DNA of 64,000 nt from Sphingomonas japonica (GTDB lineage Bacteria; Pseudomonadota; Alphaproteobacteria; Sphingomonadales; Sphingomonadaceae), in the NCBI RefSeq assembly GCF_006346325.1, contig NZ_VDYR01000001.1, forward strand, positions 1,364,001 to 1,428,000, in the 5' to 3' direction. The notes below the pieces were generated by a model, which was not told the DNA's origin, searched no databases, and worked only from the letters and a program-made list of their open reading frames with translations. The position numbers were made by a program, and so were the translations under genes. Positions 9,332-16,675 of this stretch are shown here, piece after piece (the stretch's first letter is position 1; each line of letters opens with the position of its first letter).

Positions 9332-9697
9332 TCACGGCCTCGGCTCCGCCTCGATCGAGGCACTCAGGTCTGCCGGGATCGGCATAGGCTGGAAGGCGCT
9401 GACATTGGAGCGCCCGGTGTTGCCGACGGGTATTCGACCGGTCAGCGCGCCGAGCGGCGCAAGGGCGAGCCGCAGCGTCTGGCCGGCGATTTCCCGCAGG
9501 TCGCATAGCCGGACGGCATAGCCAAGCATGGTCCAATGCACCCGCAAGTGCATGGGTAGATCGGGCTGTGACAGGATGTGGGCGCGTTCCAGCGCCCACC
9601 AGGCGGCACCGGTATCCCCGATGGCCGCTGAGCCGGCGTAACGATCCATCTCCAGCCCGACGAACTCGCGCAGTCTCGCGTTCGGGTGGCCCGGCAT
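9332..9697 (-). CDS. DUF3703 family protein
   Basis: A 121-residue protein with the recognisable DUF3703 pattern: AWWALERAHILSQP, MHLRVHWTML, then LRLALAPLGALTGRIPVGNTGR and VSAFQPMPIPADL. No membrane segment or signal peptide is seen. The ATG at 9697 overlaps the TGA of the upstream cation transporter (TGATG type), so the two are translated together. DUF3703 genes commonly sit in metal-efflux clusters; the biochemical role is unknown to me. Confidence 0.85.
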   Translation of the reverse strand: MPGHPNARLREFVGLEMDRYAGSAAIGDTGAAWWALERAHILSQPDLPMHLRVHWTMLGYAVRLCDLREIAGQTLRLALAPLGALTGRIPVGNTGRSNVSAFQPMPIPADLSASIEAEPRP

Positions 9698-10344
9698 CAC
9701 GCGACTTCATTCTCTAGGGTGTGGATGCGACGTTCACCGCTCAGTTCGGAGCGGGCTTGTCGGATGATCTGGACGCCGCCGGATATGCCCAACGCGGCCA
9801 TGATCCCGGCGACGATCAGGTCCGGCCAGGCGGTGCCGGTGCCGAAGACGCCGGCTGCGGCGAGGACGACTGCGACGTTGCCGATGGCGTCATTGCGCGA
9901 GCAGATCCAGACCGAGCGCATGTTCGCGTCGCCCGTGCGATAACGGTAGAGCATCACGGCGACGCCCGCGTTCGCCACGAGCGCAGCAAGGCCGACGACG
10001 CCCATCACCTCCGCCTCGGGTGTTCGCCCGTTCCCGATCGCCCAGGCGGTGGCGGCGAGGACGTAGATGCCGAGGGCTGCGAGGGTCACGCCCTTGAGCA
10101 GGGCGGCCCGCGCCCGCCAGGCCAGCGCCATGCCAGCTACGCCGAGGCTTATCGCGTAGTTGGCGGCGTCACCCAGGAAGTCCAGGGCGTCGGCCTGCAG
10201 TGCCTTGGACCCGCCGGCCACGCCGGCCGCCATCTCGGCCACGAACATCACGGCGTTGACCGCCAGCGCGATCCACAGCGCGCTGCGCCAGGCTGGGTTG
10301 TTGTTGGCGTCCGGCTTTCCGGGCGCACAGCTCGTGCAGGCCAT
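9697..10344 (-). CDS. Second CDF-type cation transporter
   Basis: A 215-residue membrane protein of the cation-efflux superfamily, shorter than czcD because it lacks the C-terminal cytoplasmic domain. It starts with a Cys motif (MACTSCAPGKPD) suggesting metal contact. TM2 carries ADALDFLGDAANY and TM5 carries ICSRNDAIGNVAV, the paired Asp/Asn sites of the family. ATG at 10344 is chosen because GAGGTGGAA precedes it; an in-frame ATG 13 codons upstream would fall in the operator region. It is the first gene of the MerR-controlled metal-efflux operon. Confidence 0.85.
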   Translation of the reverse strand: MACTSCAPGKPDANNNPAWRSALWIALAVNAVMFVAEMAAGVAGGSKALQADALDFLGDAANYAISLGVAGMALAWRARAALLKGVTLAALGIYVLAATAWAIGNGRTPEAEVMGVVGLAALVANAGVAVMLYRYRTGDANMRSVWICSRNDAIGNVAVVLAAAGVFGTGTAWPDLIVAGIMAALGISGGVQIIRQARSELSGERRIHTLENEVA

Positions 10345-10372
10345 TTCCACCTCGTGCGACTCGACGTGGAAG

Positions 10373-10405
10373 GGTATATGCACCCTGTAGCAGCTACAGA
10401 CTCAA
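10373..10405 (-). promoter_or_regulatory. MerR-type promoter/operator of the metal-efflux operon
   Basis: On the minus strand TTGAGT (10405-10400) is separated by a long 19-21 nt spacer from an AT-rich -10 (CATATA/TATACC, 10380-10373). Centred in the spacer is the dyad CTGTAG-CTG-CTACAG (10399-10385). An overlong spacer with a dyad between the -35 and -10 is the classic MerR-family activator architecture. It points toward the CDF/czc operon, with merR divergent 9 nt away. Confidence 0.8.
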
Positions 10406-10413
10406 GGGGTTTC

Positions 10414-10839
10414 GTGACCAACCTTACGATCGGACGACTGGCGGCCGCGACCGGCGTGAAGGTCGAGACGATCCGTTACTACGAGCGGTCGGGCCTGATT
10501 GCGCCGCCTGCCCGGACCGACGGCAACTATCGGTCGTATTCGGACGGAGACCTTGATCGGCTGCGCTTCATCCGACGGACGCGCGACCTGGGCTTCACGC
10601 TCGAGGAGATCAGGGCGATGCTGGACCTTGCCCGTCAGCGCGACCGGTCTTGCGACACGATCGACGCGATCGCTTCGAAGCACCTGGCCGACGTCGACCG
10701 CAAGATAGCGGACCTGCGGGGGCTTCGACGCGAGCTGTCGGCGATCATCTCGAATTGTGCCGGTGGCACGGTGGAGGAGTGCCGGATCCTTGAGGCCTTC
10801 GGTGACGAGGATGGTGCTAAAGGTATCACCAGCATCTGA
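10414..10839 (+). CDS. MerR-family metal-responsive regulator
   Basis: A 141-residue regulator starting at a GTG that opens the conserved winged HTH (LTIGRLAAATGVKVETIRYYERSGLI, residues 4-29). A long dimerisation helix follows. The C-terminal metal region has Cys79 in RDRSCDTI (the position used by ZntR/CadR/PbrR/MerR), then NCAGGTVEECRIL near residues 117-129. This pattern suggests Zn/Cd/Pb/Hg sensing; the exact metal is not decidable. It is divergent from the czc-type operon and sits beside the operator dyad at 10385-10399. Confidence 0.92.
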   Translation: MTNLTIGRLAAATGVKVETIRYYERSGLIAPPARTDGNYRSYSDGDLDRLRFIRRTRDLGFTLEEIRAMLDLARQRDRSCDTIDAIASKHLADVDRKIADLRGLRRELSAIISNCAGGTVEECRILEAFGDEDGAKGITSI

Positions 10840-10889
10840 TTCGGCCCGGGCTGCCTATCCTCGATGCGCTGTCCGCCGGCCCGGCTGGC

Positions 10890-11255
10890 CTATGATTCGT
10901 TCTGGATGAACCGCAGCAGCGTGCCGTCGGGATCGACGAGGGCGCCGACGCGGCCACCCCAGTCCTCGGTCCTGGGCGCGTGCACGCGCGGTGCGCCGCT
11001 GCACGCCTCGGGCACGCCGGCGTCGACGCAGGCGGCATGGAAGGCGTCGATGTCGTCGAGCCGCAGGCAGCAGCTGAACCAGGAGGTCGAAGGATCGAGG
11101 TCGGGGTGCGGGAAGAACTCGAGCGTCATCGCGCCGCGGGTCAGGATCATCCAGCCGTCGTCGCGCCAACCCTCGACGAAGCCAAGGCCGGCGTAGAACC
11201 GCGATGTCGCCTTGAGGTCTCGCGACGGCAGGTTGGGCGTTGCGTGGTCGGCCAT
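10890..11255 (-). CDS. VOC-family (bleomycin resistance-like) protein
   Basis: A 121-residue vicinal-oxygen-chelate fold protein, the usual length of bleomycin-binding proteins. It shows the tandem beta-alpha-beta-beta-beta pattern: LPSRDLKATSRFYAGLGF at the start, MTLEFFPHPDLDPSTSWFSC in the middle, and ALVDPDGTLLRFIQNES at the end. Family members bind bleomycin-type drugs or act as metalloenzymes. ATG at 11255 begins the domain; an upstream in-frame extension has no family similarity. Convergent with merR. Confidence 0.85.
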   Translation of the reverse strand: MADHATPNLPSRDLKATSRFYAGLGFVEGWRDDGWMILTRGAMTLEFFPHPDLDPSTSWFSCCLRLDDIDAFHAACVDAGVPEACSGAPRVHAPRTEDWGGRVGALVDPDGTLLRFIQNES

Positions 11256-11310
11256 CGGCTTCGATCCGGTGATCGCCGGGGGAACGCCTGCGCGCTCCCC
11301 CGGGTCATCG

Positions 11311-11490
11311 TTACCGGGCGGGTGCCGCCGGCATGTCGTGGTCGGCATGTTCGCCGCCCTTCTTCATGTCCTTGCAGCAGTCCGCTCCATCCTTGCAGCA
11401 GGCCATGTCCTTGCAGCAGTCGGCGGCCGCGTAGGCAGTCGCGGGGAGAGCGAGCGTGAGGGCCGCGCAGATGATCGAGAACTTCTTCAT
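11311..11490 (-). CDS. Tiny secreted Cys-rich metal-binding-like protein
   Basis: A 59-residue protein starting at ATG 11490. Residues 1-22 are a clear signal peptide (MKKFSIICAALTLALPATAYA). The mature part is mostly a repeated CCKDM/CCKDG motif: three CC pairs spaced six or seven residues apart, followed by a His/Asp tail (GGEHADHDM). The architecture implies periplasmic soft-metal binding (for example Cu, Hg, As or Cd). I do not know a named family. It lies between the VOC gene and a small membrane protein downstream of the ars operon. Confidence 0.78.
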   Translation of the reverse strand: MKKFSIICAALTLALPATAYAAADCCKDMACCKDGADCCKDMKKGGEHADHDMPAAPAR

Positions 11491-11533
11491 GTCCGTATTC
11501 CTTCGATGCGTTGACGTTCGTTCATAGTCGATG

Positions 11534-11878
11534 TCACGCGCTCTTTGGAGGCGGCGGTGCGGGACCGCTCGCCAGCCCGGCAAGTGTGTCGGTGAGGCTG
11601 GCGACCGGCGAGAGCGTCGCTAAAGACGTCGCCCCGGCCCGCGCAGGGATGGCGACTGGAAGCGCGACGCAGGACGCGCAGGCCGCAGCGTCCGACTTGA
11701 CGGGCTTGTCTGGCTTTCCCGGCAGGTCCGCGCAGTGCACCTCGTGGGCGGCAGGCGCGGACGGTATGGCCGCCATGGCCTCGCACGCCCCGCCGATGCG
11801 GAGGACGAACGCGATCGCGAGCAGCCCCAGCAGAAGGTGCCGCGCGTTCGCGAGGGATCGAGGCAGGATGCGCGCCAT
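11534..11878 (-). CDS. Small DUF2946-like membrane/secreted protein
   Basis: A 114-residue protein with a basic start and one hydrophobic segment (HLLLGLLAIAFVLRIGGA), then a Cys pair (AACASCVALPV) and a Pro-rich tail (GPAPPPPKSA). This layout resembles DUF2946-type proteins found near copper and arsenic genes, but the match is loose. ATG at 11878 precedes the basic/hydrophobic start. It lies upstream of the Cys-rich gene on the same strand and may share its transcript. Confidence 0.6.
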   Translation of the reverse strand: MARILPRSLANARHLLLGLLAIAFVLRIGGACEAMAAIPSAPAAHEVHCADLPGKPDKPVKSDAAACASCVALPVAIPARAGATSLATLSPVASLTDTLAGLASGPAPPPPKSA

Positions 11879-11960
11879 GCCAACCTTGTAGGGCCGCCGA
11901 CATCGGACGACAACCGTGGGGCATCCGCCCGGGGCGATCGTCGGACGGTCGTGTCGTCGG

Positions 11961-12704
11961 TTAGCCCGTGATGGCTGCTGCGGCATGGTCCTCGGCCGGA
12001 GCGCCGCGCGGGCCGGCGGCCTTCCGTTCCGAGTAGCGGTCGACCAGCTGCTCGGCGTGCGGGCGCATCAGCACGGTGAAGCGCACCAGCTCCTCCATCA
12101 CGTCGACGATGCGGTCGTAATAGCTGGACGGCCGCATGCGCCCAGCCTCGTCGAATTCCTTGTAGGCGATGGCGACCGACGACTGGTTGGGGATCGTGAA
12201 CATCCGCATCCAGCGACCGAGCAGGCGCAGCGTGTTCACCGCGTTGAACGACTGCGAGCCTCCTGACACCTGCATTACGGCGAGCGTGCGGCCCTGCGTT
12301 GGCCGCCGACCCTTCATCTCCAGCGGAAGGTGGTCGATCTGCGCCTTCATGATGCCGGTGATCTGGCCGTGGCGTTCGGGGCTGCACCAGACCATGCCCT
12401 CTGACCAGAACGCGTGCTCGCGCAGCTCGTGCACGGCGGGATGGTCGTCGTCCGCCACTTGATCCGGCAGCGGCAGGTCGGACGGATCGAAGATGCGGGT
12501 CTCGGCACCGAACAGCTGGAGCAGACGCGCCGCCTCCTCGGTTGCCAGGCGTGAGAATGATCGCTCCCGCAGCGAGCCGTAGAGCAGCAGGATGCGCGGT
12601 GGTGGCTGGTCGTCGCCGAGCCCGGTCCCCGGGCGTCGGATGACGTAATCGGGGTCGAGCGCGGGCAGCACGTTTGCGTCGTTCAACTGCCGGAGACGGC
12701 TCAT
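11961..12704 (-). CDS. arsH: ArsH, NADPH-dependent FMN reductase-like organoarsenical oxidase
   Basis: A 247-residue flavodoxin-fold protein. The FMN-binding loop is [16 protein letters not shown] (residues 38-53), characteristic of ArsH. Other family signatures are [29 protein letters not shown] (split around residues 129-157) and TIPNQSS. ArsH oxidises trivalent organoarsenicals such as MAs(III) and also has azo/quinone reductase activity in characterised members. Its ATG overlaps the arsN2 stop (ATGA). It is the last gene of the ars operon. Confidence 0.95.
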   Translation of the reverse strand: MSRLRQLNDANVLPALDPDYVIRRPGTGLGDDQPPPRILLLYGSLRERSFSRLATEEAARLLQLFGAETRIFDPSDLPLPDQVADDDHPAVHELREHAFWSEGMVWCSPERHGQITGIMKAQIDHLPLEMKGRRPTQGRTLAVMQVSGGSQSFNAVNTLRLLGRWMRMFTIPNQSSVAIAYKEFDEAGRMRPSSYYDRIVDVMEELVRFTVLMRPHAEQLVDRYSERKAAGPRGAPAEDHAAAAITG

Positions 12705-13141
12705 GTCAGGTCCTTGAGGAGATAGGCCGCGCTGCCGGGACAGAGCGAGGAGAACTGTGCGGTTTCGGCGATTGCGGCCGGTGCGCTTGCACGCTCGGCA
12801 GGCTGGTATCCACGCGCACGGAAGAAGTCCGCCACCGTCGTGGTGAGCAGGTGAAGCCGCTCTACGCCGCCGCCCCGGGCTACGGCTTCGGCATGCGCGA
12901 CCAACAGGCCGCCGTGACCCTGCCGCTTGCGTCCTGGCAGGACGACCAGGGATCGCAGCAGCCGGTCGGCGCCGGTGCCTTCGACACCGACGAAGCCGAT
13001 CGGCCCGTCGTCGTCCGACAACTCGAAGAAAGAGCGTCCGGGTTCGAGGAGGTCGTCAGCGGGTAGACCTGCCGCAGTCAGCGCGGGTCGCAGCACATCG
13101 TACATGCCAAGCGGCAGCACCGCGAAGATGGCTTTGCTCAT
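12701..13141 (-). CDS. arsN2: ArsN2-type GNAT N-acetyltransferase
   Basis: A 146-residue GNAT protein. The acetyl-CoA binding motif A is visible as [24 protein letters not shown] (near residues 71-94), with the preceding strand [10 protein letters not shown] and a following [17 protein letters not shown]. GNATs in ars operons (ArsN types) acetylate arsenic-containing antibiotics such as arsinothricin; whether this one does is inferred from position. It overlaps ynfA-like upstream (ATGA) and arsH downstream (ATGA). Confidence 0.85.
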   Translation of the reverse strand: MSKAIFAVLPLGMYDVLRPALTAAGLPADDLLEPGRSFFELSDDDGPIGFVGVEGTGADRLLRSLVVLPGRKRQGHGGLLVAHAEAVARGGGVERLHLLTTTVADFFRARGYQPAERASAPAAIAETAQFSSLCPGSAAYLLKDLT

Positions 13142-13467
13142 GCCGGGCGTGGTGCCAGCAGGATGACGAGCGTGCCGGCCAGGCACAGGCCGACGCCAGC
13201 GAAGTCCCAGCGGTCCGGGCGGGTGTCCTCGACGATCCATAGCCATAGGATCGACGCGGCGATGTAGACGCCGCCGTAGGCCGCGTAGGCCCGCGCGGCC
13301 GTGTCGGTCGGCACCTGGGTGAGCAGCCAGGCGAACAGCGCGAGCGCCACCATGCCGGGCGCGATCCAGAGCGGCGATTTCCCGAGGCGCAGCCAAGCCC
13401 AGAATGCGAAGCATCCCGCAATCTCACCAAGTGCGGCAAGTGGATAGACAAAATAGATTGGCATCAT
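13138..13467 (-). CDS. YnfA/UPF0060 family small membrane protein
   Basis: A 109-residue protein with four membrane segments and UPF0060 signatures: [20 protein letters not shown] at the start, [19 protein letters not shown] in the third segment, and [19 protein letters not shown] near the end. The family resembles small multidrug resistance transporters. In ars operons it probably helps export an arsenic species or simply co-selects resistance; this is inference. ATG at 13467 overlaps the acr3 stop (ATGA). Confidence 0.92.
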   Translation of the reverse strand: MMPIYFVYPLAALGEIAGCFAFWAWLRLGKSPLWIAPGMVALALFAWLLTQVPTDTAARAYAAYGGVYIAASILWLWIVEDTRPDRWDFAGVGLCLAGTLVILLAPRPA

Positions 13468-14504
13468 GCGGCGCCTCCAACGGCACGTTCTTCATACCAA
13501 CCACGGGTGCGCTTCACGATCGACACCACGGAAAGCATGACGGGCACCTCGACCAGCACGCCGACAACCGTGGCCAGTGCCGCGCCCGACTTCAGGCCGA
13601 AGAGAGAGATGGCTGCCGCGACGGCGAGTTCGAAGAAGTTCGACGCGCCGATGAGGGCGGCCGGAGCCGCGACGCACCACGCGACGCCGAGCCGCCGCGA
13701 CAGCCAGTATGCGATGCCTGCGTTCAGGTAGACCTGGATGAGAATGGGCACCGCGATCAGCGCGATGACCACAGGCTGCGCTACGATCTGCTCGCCCTGG
13801 AATCCGAACAGCAGCACCAGCGTCGCGAGGAGAGCGACGAGCGACATGGGGCCGAGCCGCGCCAACGTGCGGTCGAGCGCGCCCTTGCCGCCGGAGGCGA
13901 GCAGAGCCCGCCGAGCGACCTGAGCGACGATGACCGGCACCACTATGTAGAGCGCGACCGACAGGAGCAACGTGTCCCAAGGCACCGTGATGGCGGCGAC
14001 GCCCAGCAGCAGCGAGACGAGGGGTGCGAACAAAACGACCATCAGCAGGTCGTTCAGCGCGACCTGGCTCAGCGTGTAATTGGGTTCGCCGTCGCACAGA
14101 TTCGACCAGACGAACACCATCGCGGTGCAGGGCGCTGCGGCAAGCAGGATAAGCCCGGCGATGTAGGACTGGATCTGCCCGGCTGGCAGAAGCGGTGCGA
14201 ACAGCCAGCCGAGGAAGATGGTCCCGAGTGCGGCCATCGAGAACGGCTTTATCGCCCAGTTGACGAACAGCGTGACCCCGACGCCCTTCCAGTGCTGGCG
14301 GACGGAGCCGAGCGCGCCGAAGTCGATCTTCAGCAGCATCGGGATGATCATCAGCCATATCAGCGCGGCGACAATCAGGTTCACGCGGGCGAGCTCCGCG
14401 GATGCGATCGTCTCGAACGCGCCGGGCACCAATTGGCCAAGTGCGATTCCCACGATGATGCACAGCGCCACCCAGATCGATAGGAATCGTTCGAAGGTGC
14501 CCAT
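13464..14504 (-). CDS. acr3: Acr3-type arsenite efflux permease
   Basis: A 346-residue ten-TM permease of the bile/arsenite/riboflavin superfamily. The conserved Cys is in [14 protein letters not shown] and the conserved Glu in [16 protein letters not shown], both required for As(III) transport in studied Acr3 proteins. ATG at 14504 gives the typical length; the open frame upstream of it reads into arsC in another frame. Start overlaps arsC stop (TGATG). It exports arsenite produced by ArsC. Confidence 0.96.
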   Translation of the reverse strand: MGTFERFLSIWVALCIIVGIALGQLVPGAFETIASAELARVNLIVAALIWLMIIPMLLKIDFGALGSVRQHWKGVGVTLFVNWAIKPFSMAALGTIFLGWLFAPLLPAGQIQSYIAGLILLAAAPCTAMVFVWSNLCDGEPNYTLSQVALNDLLMVVLFAPLVSLLLGVAAITVPWDTLLLSVALYIVVPVIVAQVARRALLASGGKGALDRTLARLGPMSLVALLATLVLLFGFQGEQIVAQPVVIALIAVPILIQVYLNAGIAYWLSRRLGVAWCVAAPAALIGASNFFELAVAAAISLFGLKSGAALATVVGVLVEVPVMLSVVSIVKRTRGWYEERAVGGAA

Positions 14505-14929
14505 CAGGTCAGCCGGCGGCCGTTGGCATCGACGACCTGCTCGCCATCCTCCTTGGAGAAGGCGCCCCGTTGCGAGTCCGGCAGGATGTCGAGCACCGCT
14601 TCGGAGGGGCGACACAGCTTCACGCCAAGCGGCGTCACCACAAGCGGACGGTTGATCAGGATCGGATGCGCGATCATCGCATCGATCAGCGCGTCATCGC
14701 CGACGGCTTCGTTCTCAAGCCCCAATTCGGAGAATGGCGTGCCCTTTCTGCGCAGAAGGTCGCGGGGCTTCATCCCGGCTCGATCGATCAGTTCGACGAG
14801 CAGCGCACGGGCCGGTGGCGTCTTCAGATACTCGATCACGTGCGGCTCGATGCCGGCGTTCCGGATCATGGCCAGCGTGTTGCGGGACGTGCCGCAGTCG
14901 GGATTGTGGTAGATGACGACGTCGGTCAC
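14504..14929 (-). CDS. arsC: Arsenate reductase, glutaredoxin-coupled ArsC
   Basis: A 141-residue ArsC. The active-site segment YHNPDCGTSRNTL contains Cys12 and Arg16, and NRPLVVTPLGVKLCRPSE carries the downstream Arg residues that stabilise thiolate and arsenate. It reduces arsenate to arsenite with glutathione/glutaredoxin, feeding Acr3. The gene starts 13 nt after the arsR stop and couples to acr3. Confidence 0.96.
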   Translation of the reverse strand: MTDVVIYHNPDCGTSRNTLAMIRNAGIEPHVIEYLKTPPARALLVELIDRAGMKPRDLLRRKGTPFSELGLENEAVGDDALIDAMIAHPILINRPLVVTPLGVKLCRPSEAVLDILPDSQRGAFSKEDGEQVVDANGRRLT

Positions 14930-14942
14930 GGCGGTCTCCAGG

Positions 14943-15272
14943 TCAGCAGCAGGCGAGTTCGGCGAGGAGCGGCTCGCACAGCTCAGGGCGCGACTGGCAG
15001 CAGTCCCTGGCCAGAAACAGCATCAGCGCCCGCAGTGCCGCGATGTCGGCGCGCTGGACGAAGTTGCGCCCGCGTCTTTCGGTGGTCACCAGCCCCGCCT
15101 TGGCTAGAACCGCCAGATGCGTCGAGAAGGTGCTCTGCGAGATCGCTGCACGCTCGACCAGCTGACCGGTCGTCAGGCCTTCGGGTTCATGGGCAACGAG
15201 CGCCTTGAACGTCTGGAGACGCGTCGGATGAGCCAGCGCTCCGAGCGCGGTGAGGGCTTCGTTGTCATTCAC
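14943..15272 (-). CDS. arsR: ArsR-family arsenic-responsive repressor
   Basis: A 109-residue winged-HTH repressor with a GTG start at 15272. The recognition region is AAISQSTFSTHLAVLAKAGLV. The sensor is C-terminal: Cys91-Cys92 and Cys99 (RDCCQSRPELCEPL), plus a terminal CC pair. This matches the AfArsR class of As(III) sensors rather than the E. coli N-terminal site. It is the first gene of the ars operon; a perfect dyad directly before its start is the likely operator. Confidence 0.94.
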   Translation of the reverse strand: MNDNEALTALGALAHPTRLQTFKALVAHEPEGLTTGQLVERAAISQSTFSTHLAVLAKAGLVTTERRGRNFVQRADIAALRALMLFLARDCCQSRPELCEPLLAELACC

Positions 15273-15292
15273 GCATCGGGATTACACGATGC
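15273..15292. promoter_or_regulatory. Candidate ArsR operator dyad
   Basis: Perfect inverted repeat GCATCG-N8-CGATGC directly abutting the arsR start codon. Its position between the two arsR genes and at the head of the operon fits an autoregulatory ArsR site that would block initiation. No footprint data; assignment is by symmetry and position. Confidence 0.5.
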
Positions 15293-15303
15293 ATGGGCTC
15301 GCA

Positions 15304-15690
15304 TCAAGAAGGATCGGTCTTTCCCGATGCGTTTTCTCCCTTGGTCGCGATGCGATCTCCGCGTCCGCGCTGGCATTCGTTCAGATCGTCCTGCAGCTGG
15401 CAACACACCTCCGCGCAGCCGGCGCAGCAATCCTTGATCAGGAACACAGTCAGGTGCCGGATCGTGTCGGGCACGGCGCGGTAGAAGATGTTCCGACCAG
15501 CCCGGCGGGATGCGGTCAGCCCCGCCTGCGAAAGGATCGTCAGGTGGCTGCTCATCGTGTTCGATGGGGTGCCCGTCTTCTCGGCCAACACCCCGGCGGT
15601 CATACCCTCGTCCCCGGCGCGCGCGAGCAGCGAGAAGACCGCGAGCCTGGTCGGCTGGGCCAGTGCGCTCATGACGGTGATGGCCTTCAT
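15304..15690 (-). CDS. Second ArsR/SmtB-family repressor
   Basis: A 128-residue winged-HTH protein. I prefer ATG at 15690 because GAGGA lies 9 nt upstream; an ATG at 15699 has the Shine-Dalgarno almost touching it. The HTH is KTGTPSNTMSSHLTILSQAGL. A dense Cys sensor follows (FLIKDCCAGCAEVCCQL, Cys88, 89, 92, 96, 97), richer than in the neighbouring ArsR, so a different thiophilic metal(loid) or tighter As(III) site is possible. The tail after residue 100 is charged and unconserved. It lies upstream of and parallel to the ars operon. Confidence 0.9.
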   Translation of the reverse strand: MKAITVMSALAQPTRLAVFSLLARAGDEGMTAGVLAEKTGTPSNTMSSHLTILSQAGLTASRRAGRNIFYRAVPDTIRHLTVFLIKDCCAGCAEVCCQLQDDLNECQRGRGDRIATKGENASGKTDPS

Positions 15691-15806
15691 CTTTTCCATT
15701 CCTCTAGAATAACCGAAAGAACCACGGTCACAAGGTGCCTTGTCCCGGCCTGATTCAAAACGGCACAGGTTGCCGACAGTTCGACATATCTAGAAGGGTT
15801 GAACTA

Positions 15807-15835
15807 TTGAACCCTGTAGCTACTTTAGGGTTGCA
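15807..15835. promoter_or_regulatory. MerR-like operator/promoter without an adjacent merR
   Basis: The stretch from 15811 to 15831 begins ACCCTGTAGC and ends TTTAGGGT, forming an imperfect dyad that shares ACCCTGTAGC with the merR operator at 10382-10391. On the plus strand TTGAAC (15807-15812) sits 19 nt from a poor -10; on the minus strand TGCAAC (15835-15830) sits 19 nt from TCAATA. Direction is therefore unsure: it could serve the second arsR (minus) or the gene at 15894 (plus). No merR lies next to it. Confidence 0.5.
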
Positions 15836-15893
15836 GCCCACCTTACCGCCGGGAGGGACGCGATCGGAAGGGATCGGCGGACGGAGAATACGC

Positions 15894-16616
15894 ATGAACA
15901 TGATGACGATGTTCGATGTGGCCAGCGCGACCGCGGCGATGCCGATCGTGCGATATGAGGATCCGCTGGAGGACGACGCTCCCACTGATGCCGCGGTCAC
16001 GACGACCCGCCGAGGACTCGTTCGCTTGGCACTCGTTGCCGCCGAGACGGGCGCTCGCTTCCAGCGAGAAGGCGTGGCGCACGACCCGATGAGCTGGCTG
16101 CTCGCACCCCGCGCGCTGTTCGAGGGTGCCAGCGCGATCGATGCCTGTCTCACTCGTCAGGCGTGCGTGCGCGGCATCCTCATCCACGGCCTTTCGCTCG
16201 GGCTCGACGCTGAACCCGGCGTGATCGATGACTTGGTTGGTGCGGACGATGATGGCGGATTCGATTCGCAGGCTGATTGGCGGAGCGCCGACATCCTGCC
16301 GTTCAGCCGGGCGGCCGCGCCGGCACCGCGGCTCTTCACCGCGACGGTCGTGTCGCACGACGGCTTCGAGAGCATCCAGGCCTTCCACGCGTCGCTGGCG
16401 ACCGAGGAGGCCGAGGTCGCGGGCCGGCTGTATTGCCGGATGGGTGCGGCTTCGGCCGACGCGCGCATCGTCGCCGGTTTCGATCCGGCCGATCCGCTCG
16501 TTGCGGCCCTGGTCTCACCGGCGATGTGCGACACGCTCGCGCTGGTGGCTGAAGACCCCGACTCGCCGCTGGCTGCCGGCCTCGATGTGAACGTCGAGCA
16601 GCGCTTCTGCAGCTGA
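15894..16616 (+). CDS. Uncharacterised protein, first gene of the 15.9-19.8 kb cluster
   Basis: A 240-residue soluble protein with no domain I recognise. ATG at 15894 is preceded by GGAG at a 7-nt spacing. The N-terminal 40 residues are acidic and low complexity; the middle (RRGLVRLALVAAETGARFQ, then SAIDACLTRQACVRGILIHGL) is helical; the C-terminal half is Ala/Asp rich and ends AGLDVNVEQRFCS. No signal peptide or TM segment. It is followed 59 nt later by the exonuclease gene. Its company on a resistance island suggests a mobile-element accessory role, but that is only context. Confidence 0.72.
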   Translation: MNMMTMFDVASATAAMPIVRYEDPLEDDAPTDAAVTTTRRGLVRLALVAAETGARFQREGVAHDPMSWLLAPRALFEGASAIDACLTRQACVRGILIHGLSLGLDAEPGVIDDLVGADDDGGFDSQADWRSADILPFSRAAAPAPRLFTATVVSHDGFESIQAFHASLATEEAEVAGRLYCRMGAASADARIVAGFDPADPLVAALVSPAMCDTLALVAEDPDSPLAAGLDVNVEQRFCS

Positions 16617-16675
16617 CGGCGGGAGCCTGACGCCGGCAGACGCCGGACATCGCTTCAACGGACAATGGAGGTGAT

